From Cyanophora paradoxa (Eukaryota; Glaucocystophyceae; Cyanophorales; Cyanophoraceae), in assembly GCA_004431415.1 (NCBI GenBank), contig QPMI01000408.1, positions 1,054,001 through 1,118,000 of the forward strand: a stretch of DNA of 64,000 nt, written 5' to 3'. The notes under the pieces are model-generated. The model ran no database searches and was not told where the DNA came from. It saw nothing but the letters and a program-made list of their open reading frames with translations. The position numbers were made by a program, and so were the translations under genes. Every line of letters starts with the position of its first letter. Positions within the stretch are counted from its first letter, which is position 1. Positions 46,599-61,500 of this stretch are shown piece after piece.

Positions 46599-49500
46599 AT
46601 GCGCTCCGGCACGACCTTGACCTCCGGATATCGATCCACACGGGAGCTCGGAACGCTGTTCATCACAACCGTTTTCCTTGCAGCTTTGGCACAATGCGGC
46701 CATGCAGCAGTTGTTTCAAGCCCTTTCTCGCCGCCACGTAAGATCACGCTATACTGCCGACTCACGCATTGACGAAACGAGGAAGTCTAACATATGCGCG
46801 TGTGCAGTGATTCCAGTGAATATTTCTTCTCTCCCCTCGATCGGTCTGTTTTCTTTTATGTATGACGTCGACTGTACTAGTACTCCCATAGCTATCTATC
46901 AATAAAGTGTAATCGATTGCAAAGTCACGCCCTGCCGATTTCTCCCATATACATGCATATGCATATTCGCGCCAATACTAAATCTGCCTTCGCAGGTGGG
47001 CTGATTACCACCGATCAAAAAGGAGTCGTGTGCGAGGGTGGGCACTCTGCAGCAGAACCCATTTACATGGGTGCGCGATCCCTCACGGTTTCGCTCGAGC
47101 TCGAGGTGTGCTTCGTCGAGCTGATTGCGCTCGCAATTTGGTAGAGACGCCGGTCACGTGCTCGTTTGTGTGGATGTGCGCCGATGAGCTTGCATGCGGG
47201 ACAATCGAACCTGCAATGCTATGGACAGGATCAGGCGTGGAAACCCGCACGCGCGACTCCCGCGTCTCTCCTGGTACCTTTATTTCATGGTCGCATGTTC
47301 GATGGATTTTCGTTGCAAGCGATATCGATGTCGTTCGCGGTCCTTTTCAGGTTCTTTTGACTTCGTAGCAAGCGGCTCCGGCGTTATCAAGAGCACGAAC
47401 GATCCCAATTACCCAGTGAGCATTTGCTTGTTGGTTTGGGAGCGTGTAATCCTTCGGCGGTGATCGTGCAACAGGACATCGCGTACAAACGATACACGTT
47501 TTCAATTTTGGCAAAGAAATCGATGAACTTTACACTGGGAACAAATCGGACCTTCATTTTCATGTGCGCGCGCTTCCAAACATTTGCAAATCTAACTGTG
47601 CTAAACCCGCTAATGTCTACGGAAATCTTAGAAAGATTTGGGCTGTATACGTAAAAACCATCTAAGCTGTGGGTCGGAATGTCCCGGCATGATCTGCGAC
47701 GGGAAGTGGCGGGGAAACATTAGCTTGCGTACGCGTGAAACGAAGAATGACCGAGCAAGCGCGTGCGCCTTCCAGGCTTGTGGACGATGCCCTGGATCCG
47801 GCCTTCCAGCCTACGCCTCTGCCGCCGTGCTGGGACTCGCGCAATGAGAGCGCGGCCGGGCTCCCGAGCTGCTCGGTCGACCCAACCACGAACGATGGGA
47901 AAACCCGCCGACGCGTGTTCTCGGACGGCGCCGAGTTTCGGTTCGTGCAGCATAGTCCACGGATCAACATAGCCATACTTTACGTTCAATGTTCCGCGAC
48001 ACTGACTCCCGCGATCGCCCCAGTTTGACGCTCTTTTTCTCATTCACCGGGTAAGAGCATTGATCTTGCAAGAGCATGCGCATTGCATCTCGGCTCTCGG
48101 ACTAGATCTGCGTCGTAATCGTTTTATCAGAGTTGAAGCGAAACTGGACGCGATCACCGCTCAAGGCGCAGCCGTTGTGGGTCAGTGGCGGGGTTCCCCG
48201 AAAGTACACATCCCAATATTAATATTGCGCTGATCATGACCTATTTCGACTTCAGATCTCATTAATCCGTCGGATCTCAATAGCGTCGTGCGTGCCGCAG
48301 CGCCAGCTGCAGCGGCCCAATCAAAAGCTCGCGCTTCAGCTCGTTCATATCCGTGCAGGGCTTTCTCAAGTCGTTTGCTGGCCCATACTACTCCTTTGTC
48401 AAGCGCAGTGCGTGGCTTATGAATAGAGTCGTGTCAAAATAATATATTGCTCACGCGGGGATATCGCAGCGGGCCGGCAGGTCTCGCCAGCATCGCTGAA
48501 GGTTGACGCGAGTAGGGGACAGACCTGGCGCTTCCGCCATCGGCTTCTTAACTGGAACTCCACCCTGTCTAGCGTTGCGCCTGTTGACGGGGAAAACTCG
48601 ACGACAGCCGATCCTTCCGCTTGGACTTACGCCAATGGAGAGCAATGGACGACCGACGCGAGCATTACCTACGAGGCACGCGCGTCTTCGTTAACGTTAT
48701 TATAATATTTAATCCGCATGCACCGGTACCGCCCAGTTCAAACAATCTGATCATGACCTCCCTGCCTCCCGCAGATCACATCGTTGTCGGGTTACGAGGT
48801 CGTCATTGAGAGCAAGTCTGGCAACGGGCTGAACTCCATGCAATACTCCGTCCACGTATGTACCGCCTTTATTTCCAAGCGGACCCGCGCCATCGCCTCA
48901 AGTTTGCGCGTCTCAGATCTTTTCAATGGAGACGACATCGGCGTCGGTGAACGTGTCGGAGACCGTTATCGCGGATCGCGTCACCTACATGTGCGGGGGC
49001 CTTCTCATTTCCCGCCCGCGGCCGCCGTGCTTCACGATTAGCTGCAGCGACTCACGATTTTTGGCTGCAGGCTCGAAATCGTTTCCACGGCGAAGTACTT
49101 CCGCCTGTACGTGGCCGGCTCGACAGGCCAGGACAGGTCCCTCACCTCGGGATCGGCGACTTGGAAGCCGCTCCTCTCGCCTCTCGGCGAGCTCTTCTGG
49201 AGGCACAACGAGTCTCGCGCGGTCTACCCGCTGATCATCAAATCCACCTTCGGCGGCGTGAGGCTGTTTGGCGGGCGTAAAATCATTGTCGACTTTTTGC
49301 TGAAGGGAACCGAGTTCCCGACTGAGCCCAAGGCGGAACCTGCAAATTATTTCTCGTGAGCGAATTGGAAGCCTTTCTATGTACACCCTCCTGTTTACGC
49401 CAATCATTCCTTTTTCAGCCGTCATTTCGTCCTTAAAGGAATAAAATACACTGAATGCTGGCCATCTGCAACAGAAGGGACCATCCGCTTGCTCCGCGGT

Positions 49501-52500
49501 ATAACGCTTTCCTTGAGGATCTGGCCTTCCGACGGGAGCCCTCTCTTGACTCTCGACGACGTCGCGGGTGGGTTGCTTAAAATAGTGTTTCGCCCTAGAT
49601 TCCCTCTGTTCGCCGACATGGCGGCTTGCCCTCGATTCATTTCTGAGATGCCTTAAATTTTGAGCTTATATATATATCGCTCCTTACAGCTTTATATATA
49701 TCGCTCCTTACAGCCTTATATATTCATTTCTGAGATGCCTTTAATTTTGAGCTTATGTATATCGCTCCTTACAGCTCGCTGGACGTATTCCGCCACGAAC
49801 AGCACGCCCGAGGGCTCACCGAGACCAGCCACGGTCACCGCAAGGCAAAATCCTTTGTTCGGAAACCTCGATCTGAGGCTCGTTACGACGAGCGTGTTCC
49901 GCCAGCAGGCGGCTCTGAGGTATCTAGATGTGTCTTGTGCTGCGCATGGAGCGAGCTGCAGCGCGCTCAAAGTCGCGGTCGTCTCGCAGGGCAGAGCTGA
50001 CCGCTTTTTCGGACATGAAAGCCGATCGGACAGTCATCGCGTCGTGCCCGTTCATCTCTTTTGACGGTTTTGGAGTGTGTAATGGAACGCGTCTGCCTGC
50101 CGGCGTTGCGGGCATCACTGTTTGCTCATTCCAGGTCAGATTTATGTTTCCTCTCCTCTAGATTCCAGAACTGTACACGGACGCGGGGCCGCCCAATCAG
50201 AGAGTGAACGAGCCCGATGCTCCTGAGTTAGTACAGTCGGATTTCAGGTAAATCAATTTTTATCGCCGCTGGCGTCCTCTCGAACGCGCTCACAAGTGCC
50301 CTCGCGTGGGAAGCTTGTCGTCGGACCAGTGGCAGATGGCTACCTTCTCCTTTATGGGGGCCAGGTCCCCGCCGCTTCCGCCCGGCTGCGAGCCTAACAA
50401 CGCGTCGTGCAACGCTCTGGGCCCTGTAGTCTTCGACTATAACCTCATCGGTCGCTCCGGATATTATGTCAGCCGTATCAAAGTCTCCGCGACGTGGCAC
50501 CAGGTTCGAACGGGGGCACTGCCCGGATCTGATGTGGCCGTGCCCGGATCTGCGCATGCTTTCACCGTGGAGTTCATCGACCCTAATTTCGTCTGCAATT
50601 CACGCGTCGTCCAAAACTTTACTGGCACGTGCACCATCTCGACGACATCTGTGCCCATCTACCCCAGCGACTTTAGCATCGATTTCTCGGGCGCCACAAT
50701 CACCAGTGTCTCCGCGAACCACTTGAAATTCAATTTTGTTTTTTCGAAGGTCTGCCCCCGATTAGTCTGCAGAGTGGGCTGCTTGAAGGTGGCTCGGATT
50801 AATACTCCCTGGACCAGCTGGCCTCGAGCCCCGCGTCGAACCTGGTTCTCAACTGGAATCCCTCGTGGCGTCCGGGCGTCTCTCTTTCCCCCGCGGCCAC
50901 GCGCTCGATCAAGGTCGGACCCCGTGAGCCGGGACCGGCCGCCAGCCCTCCGACGCCCCCCGCGCAGGTGGTGGCTTTGGACCAGGCGCGATCGGACTTC
51001 ATTCTCGCACTCGATCCCCTGGCGACGAAAATGGTCCTTCCCGATTTCGCGCATTCGAGTTTCGCGCGTGTTGCGATCGTAATGTCTTCCGCAGCAAGGA
51101 ATCTGCTCAATCGCCTACCTCCGCGATGCCGCCGGCCAGCTGCCATCCTACTTCAACGACTTCGACATCTCTTATTCTCCAGCCACGGGGGTTTTCGGAA
51201 CCCCAGTTGCCGGTCCCGCAGCTGGCGCGGACGGAAGCACGGTGCTTATCACTCCAGCCCAACCTGCACTCCACAATTGCAGCTGAATTTCCAGCCCCCC
51301 ACTCCGATTCCTCTTCTCCGCAGTATACGGTCAAGGTAGCGGGCTCCTATCAGCCGTTCAGCACGGTCAACTTCAAGTGGAAAACTTCCCTTGGCGTTCC
51401 GCCGGCGGAGCAAGGGAACCCAGCCACTGCGATGACATTCACCGTGTTCAAGGCGCGCGCCCTTTCCGAAGCAACTCGATATCCAGATCCGAAATCTGAC
51501 TCTCGCTCAACGTGCAGGTACCGCCCGTGCTAATGAGCTGCTACCCGGACGCTGTCGCCATCTCGGGGGTTCGTTTCCGATTCTCGGTCCTCGTCGATCA
51601 CTCTCTCACCTGCAAGCAGACGGGGAGCTCCGACATTGCGTGCTCGATCTGGGCCCAGAACTCGGCGCTCCCTGTGGCGCTTGAGGACCTCCCGGGGGCT
51701 ATCGCGAGCCCCGCGACGGCCGGAGTCCTGCAGACCATTCGGCAGGCGACTTGCAGCGCCAACTGCTCGGCGGCGGCCGCCGCCGCCGGCGCGGCCCCGG
51801 AGAACGGAGTCTACTGCTCTGCTCCCTGCAGCTACGGCGCATCTGTCTTCTTCAGCTTCGTCTACACTGCAAACCGCGCCGCAAACGTAGCCGCAACCGG
51901 CGGGGCGAGCTTGCAATTGCCCTTCGGTGCGCTCAACGATTGAAAAATTATTCCGCGATCTTCCTTTCACGTGCTGACCCCTCTGCAGACTTTAATTTCA
52001 TCAGGAACATAGACGGTTCTCGAAGAGACGCCGCCAGCATCTTTATTTCCTTCCTGAAGGTAGTTTTGTGTTTCAGAATTCCGCTCATGATCAGTCCAGT
52101 GGCGAATTTGTGTTACGCTTACAGGTGAATGTCACGTGCCCGTTCTCGCGTCTGGCCGTTGAAGGCAGTGCAATTTGTGTAATCAAACCCGTCGGAACGT
52201 CGGGTCCGGACCCCCCTCCCCCCTCCCTCTTTTCAAGCTCGTCTTTCTCGCCTAAGTCCTGGCCTGTTTTAGGTCCAATCAAATCGCCTTCGAACTTCGT
52301 CATCACGACCTCCACTCCAGATCTTTTAATCTCTGACTTTGTGGTAACCGACACTGTCAACGCTTCGGCTTCACAGGTCACCTTTGCCGCTGCGCTTTAT
52401 TCTCTCAAGATCTAGAGCCGTTCTGATCATGAGAGCTCTGCGGGGCAGATGACCTTCCGTGTCACCGCTGCCAGCCGCTCGACGTACATTTCCGGCCTGT

Positions 52501-55500
52501 CGGTCGATGTGTCGTACGCCGCCGCGCTGGGCGGGGGCACGGTCCCAGGCTCGCCTCTGCCGTTCACGGTCCTCGTGTCGGAAATCCAGTGCAGCCCGGA
52601 CACTCTTATCGGCCTCTTCGGCGAGACTCCGCAGTTCACAGCGTGTTCCTTGAGCCCCGCCGGAGACACGCCCGACATTGCGCTGAGCGACCTGGACGGT
52701 GCCTTTGCGGGGAGCCAGCCCGGGTACTTTCCGTACTCGAGCATCGCGGCAAACGGCACCGGCGTGAGCTTCCGTGTCACACCATTCCCGGCCGGCGTCT
52801 TTCCCATTCGAGCCCCGTTCCGCTCGCTGGGCGGTCCTGCACAAAACATCACAGTCACTGGCATCAAGGCCCTGAACTGCACGCCAGAGAGGTTTTCAAG
52901 GCCCTCCCCTGCTTGTTCGTTTTCCGATCATAACTCTGCCTCGAAGGGCTCTCCCCGGCGATACGGTTACGTGCGTCGCATCGAAGGGCGAAGGCCTTCC
53001 TGCGCTGTCCACGTCCACGTTCCTGCCACGCGCGACCTTCGGCACGGTGCGGGATCCTTCTTTTGACCTGAGTTTCTAGACTGACAGCCGGCCGCAGATC
53101 GACACGAGCTCGTACGCCACCACAGCAGACGGCGACCTGACATTCAACTATGTAGCCGCGCTTGGCAGAGGCAGCTCGGACCCGGGGGCCCAGATATACA
53201 TGCTCTACGCGCCAGGGGTGACGAGCCTGACCGGCGAGCGGAAGGCGGTGTTTACCTACGTGGCCGTGGTCTCTGTGGACGTGAGTTGCTCGTGCTCTCA
53301 ATCCGGGCTGGCGGGGTCGGAGTGCCGCATCCGCACCGGCCACGTGTACTCCTGCACCGGTGCACCCCGCCCCGCTCGACTCGATTTCATTTCAATATCA
53401 GCGGTCTTCTAGCTCTGACTCGCCGTCAAACTCTCCTTGCCACGGTCTCGCGCAGTTTCTGGCAGGGCAGGCTCGGCAGTCCCCATCCTAAGCGACCTCG
53501 CCTTTGGCAGCTGGACACTGACGAATCTATCTGCGATCGTGAACCCCGCGGACTACTTCACGCTGTATCCGCCGCTCCAAACCGCGGATGGCGTCGTCCT
53601 CTCTGGCAAAGCACTGAACAGTCCAGTCGATCTCCTCCAGTGCAGTCTCTCCGTTCTCGGCCGCCCCACTACCGATGGTTCTGTTCGAATCACCATCCTT
53701 CGAGGTACATTTAATTCGAAACATGTAATCTCGTTTTTTGTCACTGCCCATGTGACCGTGCGGACCAGCGATGAACCTCGAGTGTATGGAGCGACTCCCA
53801 GCTGGCATAGCCACTCCGTGCTTCGTCTGGCCCACCGATGGCACCCCGGCGCTTCGTGCACAGGACATACGCGTTCTGGTGAACTCCACATTGGCGCCAG
53901 GCATTTCGCTGGGCGCGGTCAGCGTCTTCAACGGAACCTGGCCGCCTGCGCGCGGAAGTCACAGGCAGGGGCTGACTTTCACCCTTACGTCGATCCGGCC
54001 GCCGAACCTTAAGTTGAAGGAGACGGCCGGCGCATTCCCCGTGAACGTGTTCTGGTCCGACGCCACGATGGGCTTGGGGACCCTCACGACGACCGCAGCG
54101 GCCGACAGCCCGACGGGATTCGCGATGGCTAAGAACCCGCAGGAAATCTGGTCATCGCCCTGGCGGCCTGCCGTGGTCCACGTCAAGCAAATTACGTGCG
54201 GCGACCTTGGGCAAGGCCCTACGCTCATCACCGGGCGTGGCACTACGGGGGTGCCGGGCTCGTATGTGAACTGCACTTTGACGATGGAACCGGATCTCGG
54301 CATGGTATCTGTCACAGACTTCTACGTCGTGGGGAGCGCCTGGCCAGTTGGGCAGGATCCCCTTGTTCAGTTTGAGGAGTGTTCGAGTCCAGGCGTCAAT
54401 CTCACGGTCTGCATCGACCAGAAGCAAACATCTGCAATACTACCTTGGGTAACATATCCTGACGAGCGCTGGTGGTTTGGTGATTACGGCCTTTTCGGTC
54501 AATACCAAGCCATGGAACGATCCGTGTATCGAGACGACCAGGTTTGTTTGCTTTGCGCCTCGATATTGATCGCGCTCTTTTTGAAGCGATGGGCCTCAGC
54601 TATATGTCGTCGCAATGATCCGCGCCGGCGGGGCGATGAGCTCGAGCTTCCGCTGGGGCGGCCAGGGAACAATGCACCAGCATCAACCAATCCTGCTCGA
54701 TACTGCGAACAGCCAGCCAACCATCAACGTCCTTGAAGCTACAGCCCAGTGCGATCGGAACCGCGTTTATGTGCGTTCTGACAGTATAAATAATGTTACA
54801 TGTTTGCAGTATGCGTGAATGCAGCTGATAGCGCTGACCATCGAGATTCTGATGGACTGTTGCAGGTGGGAGACGCGGTGAACTGCTGGTACGAGGCAAG
54901 CGAGCGCTCTGTAAAACTGTACAGTGCTTTCTTCTCCGGACCCATTTACTTCTCTTCGCTCAAGGTGACCTATCTTTTTTCGCTTTTGAATTCTTGATCT
55001 GCCACCTTGCTTATGTAAGATGGCATCGCATTTAGTATGATCCCTCAAACACCGACTGCGTTCGCCATGGAGCCGCTTTTATTGGAAAGGGATGCGTTAT
55101 CGCTGAGTCCGGTGCCAAGGAAACCGGCAAGAATACATATACTTCTTGGGGAGACATCGCCCCCGAACTCGCTGGTACCACTACTAGCATTATCGGCACA
55201 ACGGGCGTCCAGCGGAGCAAGAATTTCAGGTGCTCCAGCCTTCGGCCCCTTGACCTCAAATCAGTACGGCTGGTGCCGACACGTCCGCAGCATTACGTTT
55301 GGCGCGCCGAGACGAATCGAGACGGTGACCATGCGGCTCCAGTTTGTGACCCAGACGTGCTGGACGCCCCAGTCGGAGACCGACACAACTGGGGTTAGGT
55401 GCACGCGCTACGTGGACGTGTCCGTGTCCGTGATTCAAGGCAAATTTCGCCCTGCCAACTTATATGATTAGATTCCAATAAAACTCGTGTAATTTGTGCG

Positions 55501-58500
55501 TGCTCGTGTGTGCGCAGTGCACTCCAAGGTCTTCGAGTGCACCCCCAATCCGAAAGGCTACGGCTCCGGGAGACCTGAGCTCCGGAGGATTTGGTTGAAT
55601 GCGCCGTACAATCACACTTGCCGGATGCTCGAGAAGACGGTCGCGGACGGGCTTCTGAAGGGCACCGGGGATATCGAGGACAGGACCGTCGTCAGCGTTG
55701 CGGACGAGAGCGTCGCCAGCCTGCGCTCCTCCGACTTCAATTGGACAGCCGTTGTCAAGCCCGCCTCGGGCTCGTCGGTCCCTCCGTGGCTCGTGCTCCC
55801 TCAGCAGGATTCGCAGGGTTCTAGCGCCGCATCGGTGGCCCAGGTGCGAAGATCCCATCGCACCACAGGTCTCGTTTCTCTGCGCATTGAAGTCCCTCTC
55901 TGCAGTTTGTGATCATTCCGAGCGCTGTTTCGCGGAAGGGAGGTTACCAGTTCGGATTCCCCATCTCTCCCGCTGTGAGCCCTGCAAATTCAAGAAATCC
56001 CCCCGAGTACACGGACTACCACATCGTCGACGGAGAAATCACCCAATGCCCTATTCCGGCAAACGCGATCCTTTATGCCGGGTACTACGCGTATTCAATG
56101 CCGGCCACCACGAACGGGTGCTGGGTGTCCACCAAGGGGACGGAGGCCGTCGCCACCAACCTGGACGCGGTGTACGTGTCGGAAATAATTGGGGAGAACA
56201 CACCGGGACGAAACCCTATCAACATGTTTCTTTGGAACAAGGATTGGACCGACGCTGCCTATACCAGGTCAGAACATCGGAAGCGTGCTGATTCCGACAG
56301 CTCCTAAAAGACCTTATCGCAGTTTGGCCCCCAAATCTGTTGAAATCGGCCTTTTCGCCGACGTCGGAGAGTACCGCGAATCTTGGATGACGGTAAACCA
56401 GCCACATATTCTAACTATTCAGCCTTCGGCCTTTCGGCTATCCTCAAAGGCGCGATGCCCAGATTGGATTTACGGCTGCATCATGGGCAATGGCGAAAGT
56501 CTTGAGGTCCGTCCGTAGCCGTTGGTGATGCAGATGATGATCTTAAACTTGTAATGGACAGAAACGTCACGGTGAAAGCGGTGGTGGATTACCGGACGAC
56601 ATGCGAGCCTCGGCTCCGTATCAGAGCCGGTCTGCACGTGCACCGAAATGCTCTTTTGTTCCTTACGAAGTTCTGACAATTCGGAAGGCATGACAATCAC
56701 CTGCACTCTGGCTCCCTACAAGGTTGACAACCAAATTCGGGGGCCCATCCTGCCTAGAGCAGCTATAACAGGCCCCTTCAAGCTCACAGGGTTTGAGGGC
56801 ACGCTCTCAGCAACGCTCTCGACGCCCGCGCCAGCACTCCCGCAGTTCCCCGAGGGCCGAAACTGCGCATCGGAGTGGTGTTCGTGCACCGGCAGCACGT
56901 GCTACCCGTACTACACCTTCACGTGCGCCCCGTTCAGAATTAGCTTTGGTTTCGTTTGAAGCCGCGTTCGCGTTGGGCCGACCTGGGGTGCAGGTACACC
57001 GCGCTGGCAACAATTACGAAGGCGACGAACTCTTTCTACTTCAACCTGAACTTCGCGGACCCTGCCGCCTTGGCGCAGCCACTGACGAGCATCTCGACCA
57101 GTGCGAACGAAAACGTCAAGGCCGACCGCGGGCGGGACATTGCGATCAGCATCATTGCAGCGACGACATTCGACTGCAAGCCGAGAAAAGTCGCAACATG
57201 CCAAGAGTCCGGCACAAACCGCGGTGCGAGTTTTTGCGCGGACCGGCTCAGTCGGCAGCATTAGTTAATTCTGACAACGGCCGCCCGATCGCAAACCCAG
57301 GGTGTTACTTCAGCTGCTGGATTTCGAAAACAACGGCCTCTGGAAAGCTCGCTGGTGAAGATCTGGCCCTAACGTTGTGTGCCCTCTTTGCAGAATCTCC
57401 ATGCAGCACTTTAATTTGTCTGGAATCCATTTGAGCGGGCGGCTGCGGCAGGTCTTCGGGTACTGGAGGATTCCAACCTATCTTAGAGGGCGAAAGCGAG
57501 TCGGGTAATCAAGGTGAGTCGACACACTAATACTCCCCCCTCCTCCTTTCCTTCCAACCCCCAGCCCCTCCACCGTTTCTGCAAATACGAAAGGCACGCT
57601 CCATCTCACATGTTCTCCTTTATCACTAGGTTCTTTTGCGTGGAAAAGTTCTAGCAGTGGGACCTGGGATTGGGATCAATTCGATACGGTCCGTTCGTTT
57701 TGTGGACTCTTGACATCTTCTCTGCGCTCTGAACCAAAACGGCGTGTTGCAGATCAAATGGTCTCTGGAGTCTAAGCAGGGTGGAAGATTTAATATCGCG
57801 GCTAAGTACACAATCGACGATTCTCTTGTTCCGGGCGCTTCGATTGCTATGACCTCGGTGGAAGGTTTGTTGGCCGCATTTTATGATTGCCTTAAGCTTA
57901 CCGTACCAACGCAAAGCACCCCATGTAACAACGCAAATTCGCGCAGCGAAAGTCTCGGAACGCATCGTAGAGGACGGGAACGTACGCATGCCCATCGACG
58001 TTCTCGCCGCTGACTCGAACTACCACTTTTACATCGCGCCGTCGGGCGACACGAACGCCGCGGACCTGGCACTCGCAGACTTTGTCGTGTGTCTCGGAAC
58101 GGTCAGCTCTGACGGCACGTGCACAACTAACACGGGCTACGCTTTTATTGCGACGGGTCCCGGTTACACATATGTCGAGTCCACCACGGCACTTCCCGCA
58201 GGCTACACGTATTACCCTCCCGGTGTGCCTCTTTCCTTTTCCAGTTATGCAGTCTGGATTTGAATTCGATATCGATACACTCTGGCAGGCAACCCGTCGG
58301 CGGCAACACGCATGCTCCGCTTTACCGTGTCAACGAATCTTAAAACAACCCCCATGCCTGCGACGGTGGAGCATTACCTGGTGGTGAGCTACGCCAAGAC
58401 ACTATACTACGACACTAGTCTTGCAACGGACACCTACTCTCCGTACACGAGTACTTTCAGCAGTTTGTCGACAACTCGCGGGAAGAGCTCCCTAGGCCTC

Positions 58501-61500
58501 ATGGGGGCCCCCGTGGATTGCAGGCCGAAAGACTATGACCGTGTAGTCTATAAGAAGCGGGTCATCGTTTTCAAGGTCGGTGTAGCTATATATAGTTTGT
58601 ATCCACCGGTCAGAAGGACTCTGCTGACCGCTCTTGCCGCAGCTTGGATCCATGAAGTGCAATGATCGCACAATCACCACAACAGGCACTACAGTTAACA
58701 ACTACTGGTCAGAAAGCAGCCCGCAAAATACGCCCATGCGCTACAGGTCATGCGTCGGGTGCATCATCGAGTGCCGGTTGATGCCTCCGAACCCGTTCAC
58801 GACATCCGTGGGGCATGGGCTGGTCGCCAGTGACTTCACGTTCACCCTCACTGGACTAACAGAGCTGCGCAAGGAAACCGCCTGGTTCGAAGACCTCGTA
58901 TCCGCGAAAGAGGTCCAAGGCGTCCTTGCGGTCTTCCGCGTGGATGCCTCTACTGCCTCGATCATGCCGAAGTACAGCATGGTGACGAACGCCGACACGG
59001 CCAACGCGTTGGCGGCCGCAGTGACAGTGTACACCCAGTCGCATTCGTACAGCTGCATCTCGACGTCCTCGACGGGGGGGCGCTGCCGCGTCGCCAAGGG
59101 CGGCGAGACGCGCATCTCCATAACGGTGCACCCGGTCCACGCCGCGCAGCTGTAAGATAAGAAGCGCCTAACGAATTGCCCGCAGCGGAATGTTTTGACG
59201 CCGGCGACTCCAATCACCGCCGTCGGGAACGATGCTTACGTCACCTCTCCCAACGTGAAAGGCATTTTCGCGCAGTACAAGGGGACGGATATGTGGGCTG
59301 GCACCAGTGACTGGTGCGCGCGCTCGGTTGCAATCATCTGGAGCAATTGCGCATGCGTGCATGTGGCCGCCGCACTACGGTATTCTCATGGTCCGAATGC
59401 AGGTGCTGCGATCCGAACGATGCCGAATATGGAGGTTGTGCCTTTTGCTCAGGCTCTTCATGCGCGTCCTGGTACCCAAAATATGGAACTCCGGGCTATA
59501 TGTGCAAGTTCAGCATTGGTACGCCCACCATGAAAACATCTGCATTATAATGCGTCGCGTCTGCAGTATAGATATAATATTCAGATAATTTCTCATGTGT
59601 TCCATTGGCTGATTCCGAATTTTGCAGAGCAACAACGTAGCGTGCGAGCAACAACTACAGGCGATTGGGCAGTCAATATCACGGGTGAGGTGGAGGGCGG
59701 GGCTGGAATCGCCAAGCTTTACTACTACGCTGGGTCTGACCTGACCGACCGAAAGTGGACCAATCTCGGAAACAATTACCACGGCGCCGTGGCTGCCGAG
59801 GTTCCCGTCGACGTGCTAGCGCTCGACTACGAATCGCTCTCGTGCAACCGACTTCGCGTTGCGGCGAACGCGACAATCTCCTGCCGGGCGGTCATCGCTG
59901 CCGGCTCGCCCGATGTCTCTGCGTCCGATTTCCTATTCGGCACCTCCGTGGCGAGCCAGTTCGCGCTCTCGGGGAGCATTTCCTTGAATCAGACGGCGCC
60001 CAAATCGGTCGTTTTCACAGCCAGGGCCGCCACTCGCGTCATTCAGAAGGAGGCGGGCGTCTACCTCTCTTGGGCGCTCGCGCTTGACAAGTACCAGAGC
60101 CAGGCCGTACGGCCGCTCAACATCGCAGTGATTCGCGCGAACCTCAGCTGCGACTACATTAAGGCCAATCTTCGAGATTTGATCACGTGCGGCCTCGTGG
60201 GATCAACGCCCAACATCGGGATGGAGCTCCGGACGAGCGACTTCGGCGCCCCCAAGGCCGTCAGCGCAACCGGCACCGTTCTGACCACCACCAACCTTTT
60301 CGCGGACGCTAACGGCGGGGTGAGACGCATGCACACACGTGCTCATATTGTGCTGGCCGAGACCGATTAATGGGTTTTGCCCAGGTCGGTTTCAACGTGA
60401 CCGGGACGCTCGGTGTTCAAGGGGTTATCACCGTCAGCATTTCGTACAGCGATGCGATCGGAGGGACCCTTGTCGGCACAGTCGCCGTCCCGTCCCCAAT
60501 CCTTTCAATGCTGGTCAGTGAAACGCAAAAGCATGCTACTGAAGCGAGATCTAGAGCGTGACTTACCATCTCCCCGTGCGTCCAGAATTGCTCGAGGACC
60601 GTTCTAGGGCTTCGAGAGACAATGCGTTGCGACGTGACAAAAGAGACGGGCTCTATAGACTTCACCAAGGATAATTTCATCGTTGACTACGACGGGCCCG
60701 TCGGCACAGTGAGCAAAACCTTTGGCATCCGAGCGCGATACCTTTGCGGGCGTTGCTGAAGGAGCGCAGGTCAACATCACCAACATCGCGAACCAGCCTA
60801 CCTCGACTTCGAAGAACAAGTTCTCGTTTGATGTAAGGGCGCTCGTTCTCGAGAACTTGGGCGCAGTGACGGTTGCGAACAAAGAGGCCCCCGATTTCAA
60901 GGACACGTGGACCACCAACATCACGTCAGGCCTTACGGTGCGACCAGCACCTCCGCCCCCAAAATAACACATATATATGTTTTGTAAGCGTCCAACCCGC
61001 AGTTCGCTTGCCCTTTGACGCGAATGGGCGTTGGACAAACGGTCAACTGCGCAGCGGCCGCCTCCGTTGCTCTCCTGCGCACTGACATTAAAGCCGGACG
61101 TTCCTCGACGGGCGCGTTCTCGTTCGGACCGCTCGTGTTCCAGTCGTCGACCTTCAAACTCCCGATGACGGCCCTCAGCGGGTCTCTCCGCGAGGCAGTT
61201 TCCGTTGTCCTGCCCACCGACGATGGGGTCGTTCCCTTCGTCATCGACGTCCCCGCGGCAACGTCCATTGCCTGCACGCCGTCCGCGGGCCCTACAAGGC
61301 TTCTCTTAGGAACGAACGCGCGCTGCACGCTGCTCAAGTCCCCCTCTTCGGCCCCTCTCCTGGTCACGGATTTTATCTTCACAGTGACTGGGGGCGCTTC
61401 GATCAGCACGATTGAAGAGGACGGCAGCGGCAGCCTCAACTTCACTTACGACGGAAGCGTGCTGTGCGGCACCTCCGGCTGCGAAGTCTCGGTGTCGTAC

